Assembly (NCBI GenBank): GCA_004195045.1
Contig: SGBC01000004.1
Span: 233,175 to 297,174, forward strand
Origin: Candidatus Acididesulfobacter guangdongensis
GTDB lineage: Bacteria; SZUA-79; Acidulodesulfobacterales; Acidulodesulfobacteraceae
Direction of reading: 5' to 3'
Length of the DNA: 64,000 bases
The notes under the pieces were generated by a model that had not been told where the DNA came from, did not search any database, and was given only the letters and a program-made list of their open reading frames with translations. Below, one piece after another: positions 36,132 to 44,642 of the stretch. A program made the position numbers and the translations under genes. Position 1 is the first letter of the stretch. Every line of letters begins with the position of its first letter.

Positions 36132-36859
36132 ACGAAGCTTGCTATTCTTACTATTTCGTTTTTATATATAACGGACGAACCGTAAATATAAAGCCATATT
36201 TCTTCTCCTGATTTTTTTATAGCTTTAAATGTCACGTAATGATTATAGTTAATATCGCTAAGACCTCTGCGAATACCGTTTTTTGCTTCTTCTTTAAACT
36301 CGTCTGTATAAAGGTCCCATACATACATGCTCTTCAGTTCGTTTTCGCCGTACCCCAGTATTTTTTCTCCCGCAGGATTTATATAAATAACCTTTTCTTT
36401 ATATAAAACAAGACCCATAGTCATATTTTCCGTAAGAGTTCTGAATAACTCTTCAGATTCTTTTATTTTCTTTGCCAATTCTATCTTTTCGGTTATATCA
36501 TGGATAATTGAAAAAAGAAAAGTTTTGCCGTTTACGCTAATCGGAGATATATGCACTTCAACGGTTCTTAATTCGCCGTTTTTTAATTTATGTATGAATG
36601 TGAAATAGCTTCTTTCTTTATTATATGCCTGTCCGGTATATTTTATCAGTTCGTCCTTCGGAACGGTGTTGAAATCATAATTATGCATCGTTTTAAATTC
36701 TTCTTTGGAATATCCGTAAAATTCTACCGCAGCGTCGTTAACGTCGATTATTTGACCGCTTTTATCGACTAAAATCATAATAGCGGAATGATTTTCAAAC
36801 AGAGATTTATAGAAAATAAAAGAATTATCATTATCAGTTTTGGTTTCGGCAGCGTTCAT
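35213..36859 (-). CDS. PAS-PAS-PAS-GGDEF diguanylate cyclase (paralogue 1)
   Basis: A 548-residue soluble protein with three PAS domains (about 12-132, 138-255 and 262-380), each ending in an (I/F)xDITE/D motif, and a GGDEF domain (about 392-548) with active-site RYGGEEF and an upstream RNTD inhibition site. It should make c-di-GMP in response to small-molecule or redox signals bound by PAS; no cofactor residues are evident. PAS3 and GGDEF are almost identical to the gene at 41095, PAS1 is clearly related, and PAS2 is unrelated. It lies upstream of no obvious partner. Confidence 0.92.
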   Translation of the reverse strand: MNAAETKTDNDNSFIFYKSLFENHSAIMILVDKSGQIIDVNDAAVEFYGYSKEEFKTMHNYDFNTVPKDELIKYTGQAYNKERSYFTFIHKLKNGELRTVEVHISPISVNGKTFLFSIIHDITEKIELAKKIKESEELFRTLTENMTMGLVLYKEKVIYINPAGEKILGYGENELKSMYVWDLYTDEFKEEAKNGIRRGLSDINYNHYVTFKAIKKSGEEIWLYIYGSSVIYKNEIVRIASFVDITEMVNMRNQIESDKELFKTLIENMPIPVGIYNEKLLFANPAAEKLFGYDKEEFYNKYVWEFFDENDKKFNKIKKSFGKIKNKERFISKYIVRCKKKDGSIIYANFFEMSIVYNGEIAGFGVIHDITDEVLEKRLISEEKEAYKELSEIDELTKIGNRRAFDKKLEELLNAADRYGRALSLIMFDIDRFKDVNDGFGHEIGDYILKEITKLIKRSLRNTDYFFRYGGEEFMIISPETPLSTAKELAERLRLKIEEHDFNIETSLTCSFGITEAVKGDTNASIIFRVDGALYNAKNTGRNKVSWE

Positions 36860-37110
36860 ATTTTTACCGTCTTCAATAAATAAATAAATAACATAATAAA
36901 AGCATTGAATAATTAATAAAGTAAATAATTAATTAAAGAGAATTGAATACTCTAAAAAACATAGTAAAATAATTAAATAATTAATCAAAGAAAACCAAAT
37001 GCTTAAAAATCTTGTTGAACTTTTAATGTTAATATAATTTAAATAATTTTCTAAAATAATTTACGGTTAATTTGATTATTTTATAGGCATAAATAAGCCG
37101 CATTTGCGGT

Positions 37111-38184
37111 TTATACGGCGCTTACTTTGTTTCTTCCTAATAATTTTGATTTATACAATGCTTCGTCGGCTCTTTTTACCGTGTCTTCGGGGGTTTCTCT
37201 TTCTAACGCCTGAGTAAGTCCTATGCTTACGGTTAAATTTATATTGTGGATAAATTTATGGGATTCAATAGCTCTCCTTATTTTTTCCGACATTCTTTCG
37301 GCATTTATTTTTGAAGTATGCGGAGCTATTACCAAGAATTCGTCTCCTCCCCATCTTATTAGATAATCTGAAGCCCTTATATTATTTTTTATAAGAGCGG
37401 ACGATTCTTTTAATACTATGTCTCCAGCGCTGTGCCCGTAAGTATCGTTTATATTTTTTAAATAATCTATGTCTATTATAGTTAAAGAAACGGGATAGTC
37501 GTATCTGAATGCGGCGGTGTATTCACGATTTATTATTTCGTCGTATTTATTTCTGTTAAACGCTTTTGTCAGATTATCAGTGGTGGCTAATTTTTCCAAA
37601 ATTATTCTTTCGTTCATAGCTTTTTCGTTGTATGCCGCTACAGCCAGCGTGACGTCTATTGTCATAATCTTTTGAATGGAATCTATCACGTCTAGCAGGG
37701 TATCGTCGTCTATTTGCAGTTCCGGCATTTCCTTTTTTATAATCTCCATAAATAACGATAAAAGATAGGCGTAGGATTTTATATAAATATCTAAAGATAT
37801 TCCGTTATTAAAATGCGCAAAGCCAATCTGAAGCCTGCTAAAAAAATAGTCCTCGTCGTAATTGAGAGAAAAAAATTCTTTGATGTATTGCGAAAGCGAT
37901 TGCTTCAGTTTAGATAATAAAGGCGGTTCTTTAAGTATAATTTTTTTAATAACTTCAAATTTAAGGAGGTGATTATAAAATTTATCGGCTATCGGATAAG
38001 AATTTTTAATCATTAAATCTTTGACTGTTGAAATATTTTCAATGTCTTTTCCGTCAATATCGGAAAATTCCAAACTGAATTCTATATTATTTTTAGAAAT
38101 AAGAAAATAAATTTCGTCAAACGAGTTTTTATTTAAATTTTCTTTTTCCAGTACGTTTTTTAAATTACGCATTATTCCGTTCAT
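37111..38184 (-). CDS. globin-coupled diguanylate cyclase
   Basis: A 357-residue protein. Residues about 30-190 form a globin-coupled sensor domain: ADKFYNHLLKF, then QYIKEFFSLNYDEDYFFSRLQIGFAHFNNGI, with H124 the likely proximal haem ligand. Residues about 200-357 are GGDEF, with DNLTKAFNRNKYD, IDIDYLKNINDTYGHSAGD, active site RWGGDEF and RASD inhibition site. Such proteins change c-di-GMP output when O2, NO or CO binds haem. The matching globin-HD-GYP gene lies 626 bases upstream on the same strand, beyond a poly-C tract. Confidence 0.88.
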   Translation of the reverse strand: MNGIMRNLKNVLEKENLNKNSFDEIYFLISKNNIEFSLEFSDIDGKDIENISTVKDLMIKNSYPIADKFYNHLLKFEVIKKIILKEPPLLSKLKQSLSQYIKEFFSLNYDEDYFFSRLQIGFAHFNNGISLDIYIKSYAYLLSLFMEIIKKEMPELQIDDDTLLDVIDSIQKIMTIDVTLAVAAYNEKAMNERIILEKLATTDNLTKAFNRNKYDEIINREYTAAFRYDYPVSLTIIDIDYLKNINDTYGHSAGDIVLKESSALIKNNIRASDYLIRWGGDEFLVIAPHTSKINAERMSEKIRRAIESHKFIHNINLTVSIGLTQALERETPEDTVKRADEALYKSKLLGRNKVSAV

Positions 38185-38251
38185 AATTATTATTACCTCC
38201 TAAGCATAGCGGGAAACATAAAATCAGCGCGTTTTTTTGTCTGCCGATGTT

Positions 38252-38622
38252 TTAAGGCAGACAAATTAGATTTGCGCAATAATTTATACGTTTGATCTTT
38301 AATTTATACGGCGCTTCATACTTATATAATATCTCAAGTATTGATAGTGAAAATAAATTTACATGGAAAGATTTATAAATTATTGCGTCTGCGCCGGTAT
38401 TTGAATAAGACTGTTTTATTAAACTGCTGCAGGGAATTAATTTATTAAAATTAAAAAATTTTGAGAAAACAGCGTCTATTGAAAATATTAACGGCATAAA
38501 TAATGCGAACGCTTCCGTCAGCCGATTCCTATAAATATCCGCAGCCGCTATCCTGAGTACTTTTATCCCCCGTATGCGGGGGGGGGGGGGGGGGGGGTGA
38601 TATTAATATTATATTTTACCAT
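38252..38622 (-). pseudogene. candidate phase-variable ORF interrupted by poly-C
   Basis: On the minus strand an ATG at 38622 is followed by eight codons and then 20 C (38597-38578). As given, the frame ends four codons after the tract (19 aa). With 21 or 18 C it would continue without a stop to 38252, giving about 123 residues: M-V-K-Y-N-I-N-I-T, a proline run, then IKVLRIAAADIYRNRL, TEAFALFMPLIFSIDAVF and IPCSSLIKQSYSNTGADAII. About 110 stop-free codons is unexpected in such AT-rich DNA with no gene on the other strand. I recognise no family. No Shine-Dalgarno sequence is seen. The homopolymer length may also be misread. Confidence 0.4.
38578..38597. repeat. poly-G/C tract of 20
   Basis: Twenty consecutive G on the plus strand in otherwise AT-rich DNA, beside a small palindrome (cccccgtatgcggggg). 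It is inside the minus-strand ORF candidate and about 395 bases upstream of the globin-GGDEF start codon. Such tracts typically vary in length by slippage. Confidence 0.85.
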
Positions 38623-38810
38623 GGCAGTTTTTGTATTCTTTTTATTATTTAATTTTATTAAATTTAATAATATCGTACATATTCTTATTTAATATTATAC
38701 ATTATTATTTTTTTAAAAAAATTATGCAAGCAAAATTTTATTTTAATGTTTTAATGCAATATATTGTTAATACTTCAGTATATAGTATATAATAGCTTAA
38801 AAGAATAAAA

Positions 38811-39983
38811 TTAACGTATTGAACCCTTGTAATGATTTTTAATAGTCATGATATCGTCAAATCCTTTTGTGAACGCGTCAAACACAGCAGGGTCAAAATA
38901 TTTTCCCACGCCCATTTCGTTTTTCATGATATTTATACTTTCTTCCACGGAATACGCCGGTTTATAAATTCTTTTATTTGTCAGGGCGTCGAATACATCG
39001 CTTATAATGCAAATCCTGCCGGAAATCGGAATATCTTCTCCCTTAAGTCTGTTCGGATATCCGTATCCGTCATATCTTTCGTGGTGGGACAAAGCTATCT
39101 CCGCTCCGAATTTCATAATTTTAGAATCCGAACCGCTAAGTATCTCATATCCTTTTATTGTATGCGTTTTCATTATTTCAAATTCGTCGTCGGTTAATTT
39201 TGCAGGCTTTAGCAATACATAATCCGGGATAGATATTTTACCTATATCGTGCATAGGCGAAGCTTCTAAAATATCCATCTGAAAATCGTAGTCAAATCCT
39301 AAATGTCTCGCAATTGTCATACAGTAATAAGACATTCTTTCGATATGAGATCCCGTATCTTCGTCGCGGAATTCCGCTATGCGCGACAGCCTTTTAATAA
39401 AATCGTCGCTCAGTTTTTCTTTTTCGCTCATTTCTTTACTGTAGTAAGCTCTTATAACTAAAGTAATATCCAGATTTATAATTTTTTGTATGGAGTTGAC
39501 GATATTCAGAATTTCTTTATGCGAAAAGCCGCGTTTCGGGAGTTCGTCTTTTATAAAATAAATAACTAAAGATAAGAAATAAGAATAGCTTCCCATAAAA
39601 ACATTGAACGGTATATTAACGTTTAAATGGGTAAGCCCCGTGTTAAATCTGAGAGCAAGATAATTATCATCGTAATTTAAGGAAAAAAGCTCTTTAAAAT
39701 ACGACGTATGCACTTTTCTTAAGTGTTCCGCGAGTCCTGGCTTTTCAAGCATAATATCTTTCGTTTCTTTAAATTCAAGCAGATGGTCGTAAAATTTATC
39801 CATAAGGAAATCCATATTTTCAATAATCAATGAATTTATTTTTGAAAGATTTTCTAAATCGTCTTCGGTAAGTTCTAAAAATCTGTGTTCAAAATCTATG
39901 GATTTTGTGGAGAATATATCTATAATTTTTTTCTCAATATTCGGTTTTAAGTTTGCGTTTTCAATTGTTTTTAGAAGCTGCAT
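38811..39983 (-). CDS. globin-coupled HD-GYP c-di-GMP phosphodiesterase
   Basis: A 390-residue protein. Residues about 30-185 form a globin-coupled sensor (MDKFYDHLLEFKETKD, FKELFSLNYDDNYLALRFNTGLTHLN) with H119 the likely proximal haem ligand. Residues about 192-380 are HD-GYP: TGSHIERM, metal-binding H245-D246 in HDIGKISIPD, SHHERYDGYGYP (299-310) and DVFDALTNKRIYK. It should hydrolyse c-di-GMP under control of a haem-bound gas. Its sensor is clearly homologous to that of the GGDEF gene downstream, so the two probably form an opposed pair. Confidence 0.9.
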   Translation of the reverse strand: MQLLKTIENANLKPNIEKKIIDIFSTKSIDFEHRFLELTEDDLENLSKINSLIIENMDFLMDKFYDHLLEFKETKDIMLEKPGLAEHLRKVHTSYFKELFSLNYDDNYLALRFNTGLTHLNVNIPFNVFMGSYSYFLSLVIYFIKDELPKRGFSHKEILNIVNSIQKIINLDITLVIRAYYSKEMSEKEKLSDDFIKRLSRIAEFRDEDTGSHIERMSYYCMTIARHLGFDYDFQMDILEASPMHDIGKISIPDYVLLKPAKLTDDEFEIMKTHTIKGYEILSGSDSKIMKFGAEIALSHHERYDGYGYPNRLKGEDIPISGRICIISDVFDALTNKRIYKPAYSVEESINIMKNEMGVGKYFDPAVFDAFTKGFDDIMTIKNHYKGSIR

Positions 39984-40408
39984 ATCTATCTCCTATATTT
40001 TAAGTAAATTATTTTGGTTAAATTTTTATCAGCAATACGATTTTCATGCTTATATTTATTACGTATTTTATCTATTTTTTTAATAATTTAATGCTATTTA
40101 TCTTATTAATCTATATTATTATAAATATTTTATTATAATAAATAAAATAAATAAATAGTTATAGCCGATATGTCAGCAATGCAGCCGGATTAAATTCTCC
40201 TATAGCTGTTATAAGTCCTGTATTGACTAAACTATTCCGGTTCATTTTTAATGTAATACTATTTTGCATTATATATTATATATTATACTACATATATTGC
40301 TAAATAAACTAATTATACAGTCTTCATTAATCATAAAATATGATATAATTGCAATTACTATACTAATTACAATTTAAATTAAATTTTTATAATAATAGGT
40401 ATTTAATT
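39984..40408. other. intergenic region between divergent genes
   Basis: 425 AT-rich bases between the leftward HD-GYP gene and the rightward phosphoribosyltransferase gene. Promoters for both should lie here but I cannot single out a convincing pair. No ORF, hairpin or repeat stands out. Confidence 0.3.
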
Positions 40409-41044
40409 ATGTTTAAAGATAGGGCGGAAGCCGGAAAATTGCTGGCAAAGCAATTATTGCAATATAAAAATGATAAACCCGTTGTTATCGGACTTGCCAG
40501 AGGAGGCATTCCCGTAGCTTTTGAAATTGCACATGCGCTGTGCGCTTATTTAGACGTTGCTTTAGTTAAAAAAATAGGAGCTCCGGCGCAAGAAGAACTT
40601 GCAATAGGCGCTATAGTTGACGGAAAAAATCCTCAAATATTTCTTAATAATGAAATTATCGGACATCTTAATATCACAAAAGATTATATCGACGAAATTA
40701 TTAAAATTAAGCTTTCGGAAATTAGAAAACGTGAAAAGATTTATAGAAGCGGGAGAGACAGAATAGATATTGCCGGTAAAATTGCAATTGTTGTTGATGA
40801 CGGTATTGCGACGGGCGCATCTATTAAAGCGGTAATAAAATCTTTAAAATCAGAAAATCCAAAGAAAATTATTGTTGCCGTTCCGGTTGCTCCTATTGAA
40901 ACAATAGCTGAACTAAAAAGAGAAGTTGATGAAGTTATTGTTTTATCGGTTCCTGAAAATTTTTATGCAGTCGGAGCATTTTATAATGATTTTAGCCAAA
41001 CATCGGATGAAGAAGTGATTAGCTTTTTAGATAAAGTAAATTAA
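40409..41044 (+). CDS. phosphoribosyltransferase-family protein
   Basis: A 211-residue type I PRTase-fold protein. FKDRAEAGKLLAKQL at the start, VVIGLARGGIPVAFEIA, LVKKIGAPAQEELAIGAI and the PRPP motif IAIVVDDGIATGASIKA fit the group often annotated as predicted phosphoribosyltransferases (COG1926), sometimes fused to dienelactone hydrolases. The substrate base is unknown. It sits alone, converging with the PAS-GGDEF gene 50 bases away. Confidence 0.85.
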   Translation: MFKDRAEAGKLLAKQLLQYKNDKPVVIGLARGGIPVAFEIAHALCAYLDVALVKKIGAPAQEELAIGAIVDGKNPQIFLNNEIIGHLNITKDYIDEIIKIKLSEIRKREKIYRSGRDRIDIAGKIAIVVDDGIATGASIKAVIKSLKSENPKKIIVAVPVAPIETIAELKREVDEVIVLSVPENFYAVGAFYNDFSQTSDEEVISFLDKVN

Positions 41045-41086
41045 ATTTATTTTTTCTTTATACAGTTAGATATTTAATTCCGGCAT

Positions 41087-42013
41087 CTGTTATTTTATTC
41101 CCAGCTCACTTTATTTCTTCCGGTATTTTTAGCGTTATATAAGGCGCCGTCAACTCTGAATATAATACTTGCGTTGGTATCGCCTTTCACTGCTTCCGTA
41201 ATTCCGAAACTGCAGGTTAAGGAAGTTTCTATATTAAAATCATGTTCTTCTATTTTTAGCCTTAATCTTTCTGCAAGCTCTTTTGCCGTAGAAAGAGGCG
41301 TTTCCGGCGAGATTATCATAAATTCTTCCCCGCCGTATCTGAAGAAATAGTCCGTATTTCTTAAACTGCGTTTAATAAGTTTTGTTATTTCTTTTAAAAT
41401 ATAATCGCCTATTTCATGACCGAAGCCGTCGTTGACGTCTTTAAATCTGTCTATGTCGAACATAATAAGAGAAAGCGCTCTTCCGTACCTGTCAGCCGCG
41501 TTAAGAAGTTCTTCAAGTTTTTTATCAAAAGCCCGTCTGTTGCCTATTTTTGTAAGTTCGTCTATTTCCGACAATTCTTTATAGGCTTCTTTTTCTTCGG
41601 ATATCAGTCTTTTCTCCAAGACTTCGTCCGTTATATCGTGTATAACTCCAAATCCCGCAATTTCGCCGTTATACACGATAGACATTTCAAAAAAATTAGC
41701 ATATATAATGCTCCCGTCTTTTTTCTTGCATCTTACGATATATTTTGAAATAAATCTTTCTTTGTTTTTTATTTTACCGAAACTTTTTTTGATTTTATTA
41801 AATTTTTTATCGTTTTCGTCAAAGAATTCCCAGACGTATTTATTATAAAACTCTTCTTTGTCATAGCCGAATAATTTTTCGGCGGCGGGATTCACGAACA
41901 GCAGTTTGTCTTTATATATACCGACAGGCAGGGGCATATTTTCAATAAGCGTTTTAAACAGTTCTTTATCGCTTTCAATCTGATTTCTCATATTAACCAT
42001 TTCGGTTATATCG
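41087..42013 (-). repeat. 0.93-kb near-identical segment, copy 2
   Basis: Counterpart of 35205-36131. Identity starts at the stop codon (ttattcccagctcac) and ends abruptly inside the PAS2-PAS3 linker. The mosaic pattern of near-identity, short diverged patch and identity suggests gene conversion after an older duplication. Confidence 0.9.
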
Positions 42014-42723
42014 CAAAATGTTGCAAGTCTGGTATTCTGTTCTTTTAATTTTATAGTGGCAGTCTGCCACAGCAGCCATATGGAACTTCCGTCTTTTTTC
42101 AATCCTTCCAATATATATCTGCTTGTAGCACCGGCTGTTCTAATGTCTTCGTCAAATCCGGCGTGTATTTCGTTCTGGTCTTTTTTGTTTATCAGATTAA
42201 ACGGATTTAGTCCGAGGAGTTCCCCTTTGCTGTAGCCGAATGTTTCATGCGCCCTCGGATTTGCAAATATGATTTCTTTTCTATTGTATAATATTAACCC
42301 GGATGTGAGATTTATGGAAAGCGATTTAAAAAGTGTTTCAGATTCTCTGAGTTTTTCTTCAGCCCGCTTTTTTTCTGTTATATCATGGATTATTGAAATA
42401 ATATAATTTTTGCCGCCGACATTTATCGTAGAAGCGTTCACTTCTACATTTTTAAGTTCGCCGTTTTTTAATTTATGAATAAATTCAAAATAGTTTCTTT
42501 CTCTATTATGCGCCTGTCTGGTATATTTTATCAGCTCATCCTTTGGAGCGGTGTTAAAATCATAATTATACATCGTTTTAAATTCTTCTTTGGAATATCC
42601 GTAAAATTTTACCGCGGCATCGTTTACATCGATAATTTTTCCATCTTCTTTGATTAAAATCATCACTGCGGAGCTATCCTGAAAAATAGATTCAAAAATG
42701 TTTTTGTTATTTTCTATATTCAT
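41095..42723 (-). CDS. PAS-PAS-PAS-GGDEF diguanylate cyclase (paralogue 2)
   Basis: A 542-residue soluble protein with the same layout as the gene at 35213: PAS1 (about 10-128; IIDVNDAAVKFYGYSKEEF), PAS2 (about 132-248), PAS3 (about 256-374) and GGDEF (about 386-542, RYGGEEF with RNTD before it). PAS2 here (FANPRAHETFGYSKGELLGLNPF) belongs to a different PAS lineage from that of paralogue 1, so the two cyclases probably sense different inputs but share one output module. A poly-C tract lies about 275 bases upstream of the start. Confidence 0.92.
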   Translation of the reverse strand: MNIENNKNIFESIFQDSSAVMILIKEDGKIIDVNDAAVKFYGYSKEEFKTMYNYDFNTAPKDELIKYTRQAHNRERNYFEFIHKLKNGELKNVEVNASTINVGGKNYIISIIHDITEKKRAEEKLRESETLFKSLSINLTSGLILYNRKEIIFANPRAHETFGYSKGELLGLNPFNLINKKDQNEIHAGFDEDIRTAGATSRYILEGLKKDGSSIWLLWQTATIKLKEQNTRLATFCDITEMVNMRNQIESDKELFKTLIENMPLPVGIYKDKLLFVNPAAEKLFGYDKEEFYNKYVWEFFDENDKKFNKIKKSFGKIKNKERFISKYIVRCKKKDGSIIYANFFEMSIVYNGEIAGFGVIHDITDEVLEKRLISEEKEAYKELSEIDELTKIGNRRAFDKKLEELLNAADRYGRALSLIMFDIDRFKDVNDGFGHEIGDYILKEITKLIKRSLRNTDYFFRYGGEEFMIISPETPLSTAKELAERLRLKIEEHDFNIETSLTCSFGITEAVKGDTNASIIFRVDGALYNAKNTGRNKVSWE

Positions 42724-42997
42724 AAATATTTAGTTTTAAAATTAGTCAATAATATTGATTAAAGAGTTATAAATCATAATAAATATAATAAATAATAATT
42801 ATGAAATGAAAAATTTCTGTTAATAAAGCAAATCACCGCGGCCGGCTTACAATAAGTATAATACGACTATAAGCAAAAATCCTGTTAGCAGGCGCATAGT
42901 AACCTATCGATATTTATAATTATACATGGCTATTAATATAATTATATATTATAGGGGATGAAATTATTAAAGATAAAATTATTAAATATAAAGCTTC

Positions 42998-43009
42998 GGG
43001 GGGGGGGGG
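42998..43009. repeat. poly-G/C tract of 12
   Basis: Twelve G on the plus strand. On the minus strand an ATG (43034) with aggga 4-8 bases upstream lies exactly 25 nt before the C-run, giving M-N-K-N-K-M-M-N-T followed by prolines, the same layout as the 20-C tract at 38578. Downstream frames are short (18-37 codons), so coding potential here is weak. Confidence 0.8.
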
Positions 43010-43444
43010 TATTCATCATTTTATTTTTATTCATTATTTCCCTGATATCTAACGTATTGCAAACTATATTGTAAAAATATTTTATAAAAGCACGCCGCAT
43101 AATCTGTAAAACAAATTACTTATAATGTATTAATTATATATAATTATACATAAAATAATATTACATATTCTATTTATGATATTTATTCGTGATGTTGCAA
43201 TTTTAATAATATCAATAAATTAACAGTTTAAATTAACCTTTTTCATTTCAGGTGTCAAGATATTACATTATTTTTTAAAAAAAATCAACTATTTTTTTAA
43301 TTATTTTTTATTGACATATAGAATACAATTTTATAAAATCAAAAATTGTAAATAATATAAATAAATAAGTTTAATTCTAAATAGAAATTATATATATAAC
43401 ATCATAATTTAAAATACCTTGTTTATTTATCAAAAACCAAGCAA

Positions 43445-43478
43445 GAAAACTCCGGCTTCTTAAGCGGGAGTAGTTCAC
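43445..43478 (+). other. hairpin resembling an IS200/IS605 right end
   Basis: actccggctt and aagcgggagt pair at 9 of 10 positions around a ctt loop, followed by agttcac. Right ends of IS200/IS605 elements and their TnpB guide RNAs commonly show a GC-rich hairpin of this kind followed by agttca. No tnpA or tnpB ORF is present, so it would be a solo end or scar. It could instead be a leader hairpin of the GGDEF gene that starts at 43500. Confidence 0.3.
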
Positions 43479-43499
43479 TTAATTTAAGGAGAGCTGATT

Positions 43500-44642
43500 A
43501 TGCAGGCAGCGGACGGCGGAGAGTTTATAAATTTAATAGATTCGGCGGATTGCAGTTTAGAACCAAATAATTTAGAAGCAAATTCCGTGCGTAATAATAT
43601 TTTAACCGTCGATGCGTATGACGGCAGTTCAGATATCCATAGTGACGATAATAATAAGATAGGCTATAAAAATAATGGCGCAAACAACAAAAATGACAGT
43701 GCAATTAGCGGTTCTAACCGTATCCAGTCGCTAAACAGTCCTGCATTTATCAAAGATAATATAATTAACGGCGTTGATGATATCGCAATTTCCGATATAT
43801 TAAATTCCATGGAAGAAGCAGTGGTGATTACCAATAAAGAAAATAAAGTAATATTCTGCAACAGTTATTTTATGATTAATTTTAATATCAATTTAAATAG
43901 CTGTCTTAATAAAAATATCAAAGAAATTCAATATTTTAAATATTTGTTTTCCGATAACTTAACAGTTCCGACCGAAATTAAAGACCTTGCTTCAGGATAT
44001 AAGGTAACCAATATATATGAAATAGACAATCAGGATCATTATTTTGAAAACGACCGGATTCCTATATATGACAGCAGCGGAGAAACAAAAGGCATTGTCT
44101 ATCTTTTCAGAGATATAACAAAAGAAATAAGATTTGAACAAAAATTGAACATACTTGCAAAAACAGACAGTTTATCAGGTTTATATAATTCAAGATATTT
44201 TTACGACGAACTTGAAAAAGAAATGACAAGGTGCGCAAGATATGGTTACGACCTGGCTTTAATGTTTATTGATATAGATAATTTCAAAATTTTTAACGAT
44301 ACATACGGTCATAAAGTTGGAGATGAGATAATAAGATTTACGGCTTATGCTTTAAATAATTCTGTCAGAAAAAAGATTGATACAGTATGCAGGTACGGGG
44401 GCGATGAGTTTGTCGCAATTTTGCCTAATACTAATGCGATGCGTTCTACAATAGTTGCAAACAGGATAATGAACTTTTTTAATAGCGGATTAAATGAAAA
44501 ATTGCAGACTTACAGCGTTAATCCCGATATTTGCGCAGATAACAATATCGTTGCGGAAAATGTTGGCGCAGATAAAAAAATTAATTTATCTGTAGGTATA
44601 AGCGAATATAAAAAAACGGGAAAAAGAGCGAGGAGCTCATAA
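43500..44642 (+). CDS. PAS-GGDEF diguanylate cyclase, frameshifted near its 3' end
   Basis: A 380-residue product: Asn/Ser/Asp-rich N-terminus (about 1-90), one PAS domain (about 92-215; EEAVVITNKENKVIFCN to YLFRDITKEI) and a GGDEF domain with LSGLYNSRYFYDE, FIDIDNFKIFNDTYGH and RYGGDEF. The inhibition site is degenerate (KKID in place of RxxD). It stops early in GISEYKKTGKRARSS. In the -1 frame the expected end follows: EELINEADSAMYRAKK, stop at 44714-44716. One extra A in the A7 run just upstream (about 44573-44616 area, in the tat-aaa-aaa-acg context) restores the frame. A ribosome site aaggaga precedes the ATG. Confidence 0.8.
   Translation: MQAADGGEFINLIDSADCSLEPNNLEANSVRNNILTVDAYDGSSDIHSDDNNKIGYKNNGANNKNDSAISGSNRIQSLNSPAFIKDNIINGVDDIAISDILNSMEEAVVITNKENKVIFCNSYFMINFNINLNSCLNKNIKEIQYFKYLFSDNLTVPTEIKDLASGYKVTNIYEIDNQDHYFENDRIPIYDSSGETKGIVYLFRDITKEIRFEQKLNILAKTDSLSGLYNSRYFYDELEKEMTRCARYGYDLALMFIDIDNFKIFNDTYGHKVGDEIIRFTAYALNNSVRKKIDTVCRYGGDEFVAILPNTNAMRSTIVANRIMNFFNSGLNEKLQTYSVNPDICADNNIVAENVGADKKINLSVGISEYKKTGKRARSS

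Larger units (their letters stand above)
38185..38810. other. region between the two globin sensor genes
   Basis: 626 bases containing a candidate slippage-controlled ORF on the minus strand (38252-38622) with a run of 20 C, and a 7-bp stem hairpin (38239-38262, gtctgcc/ggcagac) in the leader of the globin-GGDEF gene. The part next to the HD-GYP gene stop (38640-38810) is plain AT-rich sequence. Confidence 0.5.
42724..43499. other. intergenic region between divergent GGDEF genes
   Basis: 776 bases. It contains a run of 12 G (42998-43009), a short minus-strand start with a ribosome site facing that run (ATG at 43034, aggga upstream), and a 9/10-bp hairpin resembling an IS200/IS605 right end (43445-43478). 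The remainder is AT-rich; promoters for both GGDEF genes should lie here. Confidence 0.5.

Noticed and set aside
38239-38262. Riboswitch in the leader of the globin-GGDEF gene
   Set aside because: Only a single 7-bp stem is visible; no known riboswitch core such as the c-di-GMP class could be recognised.
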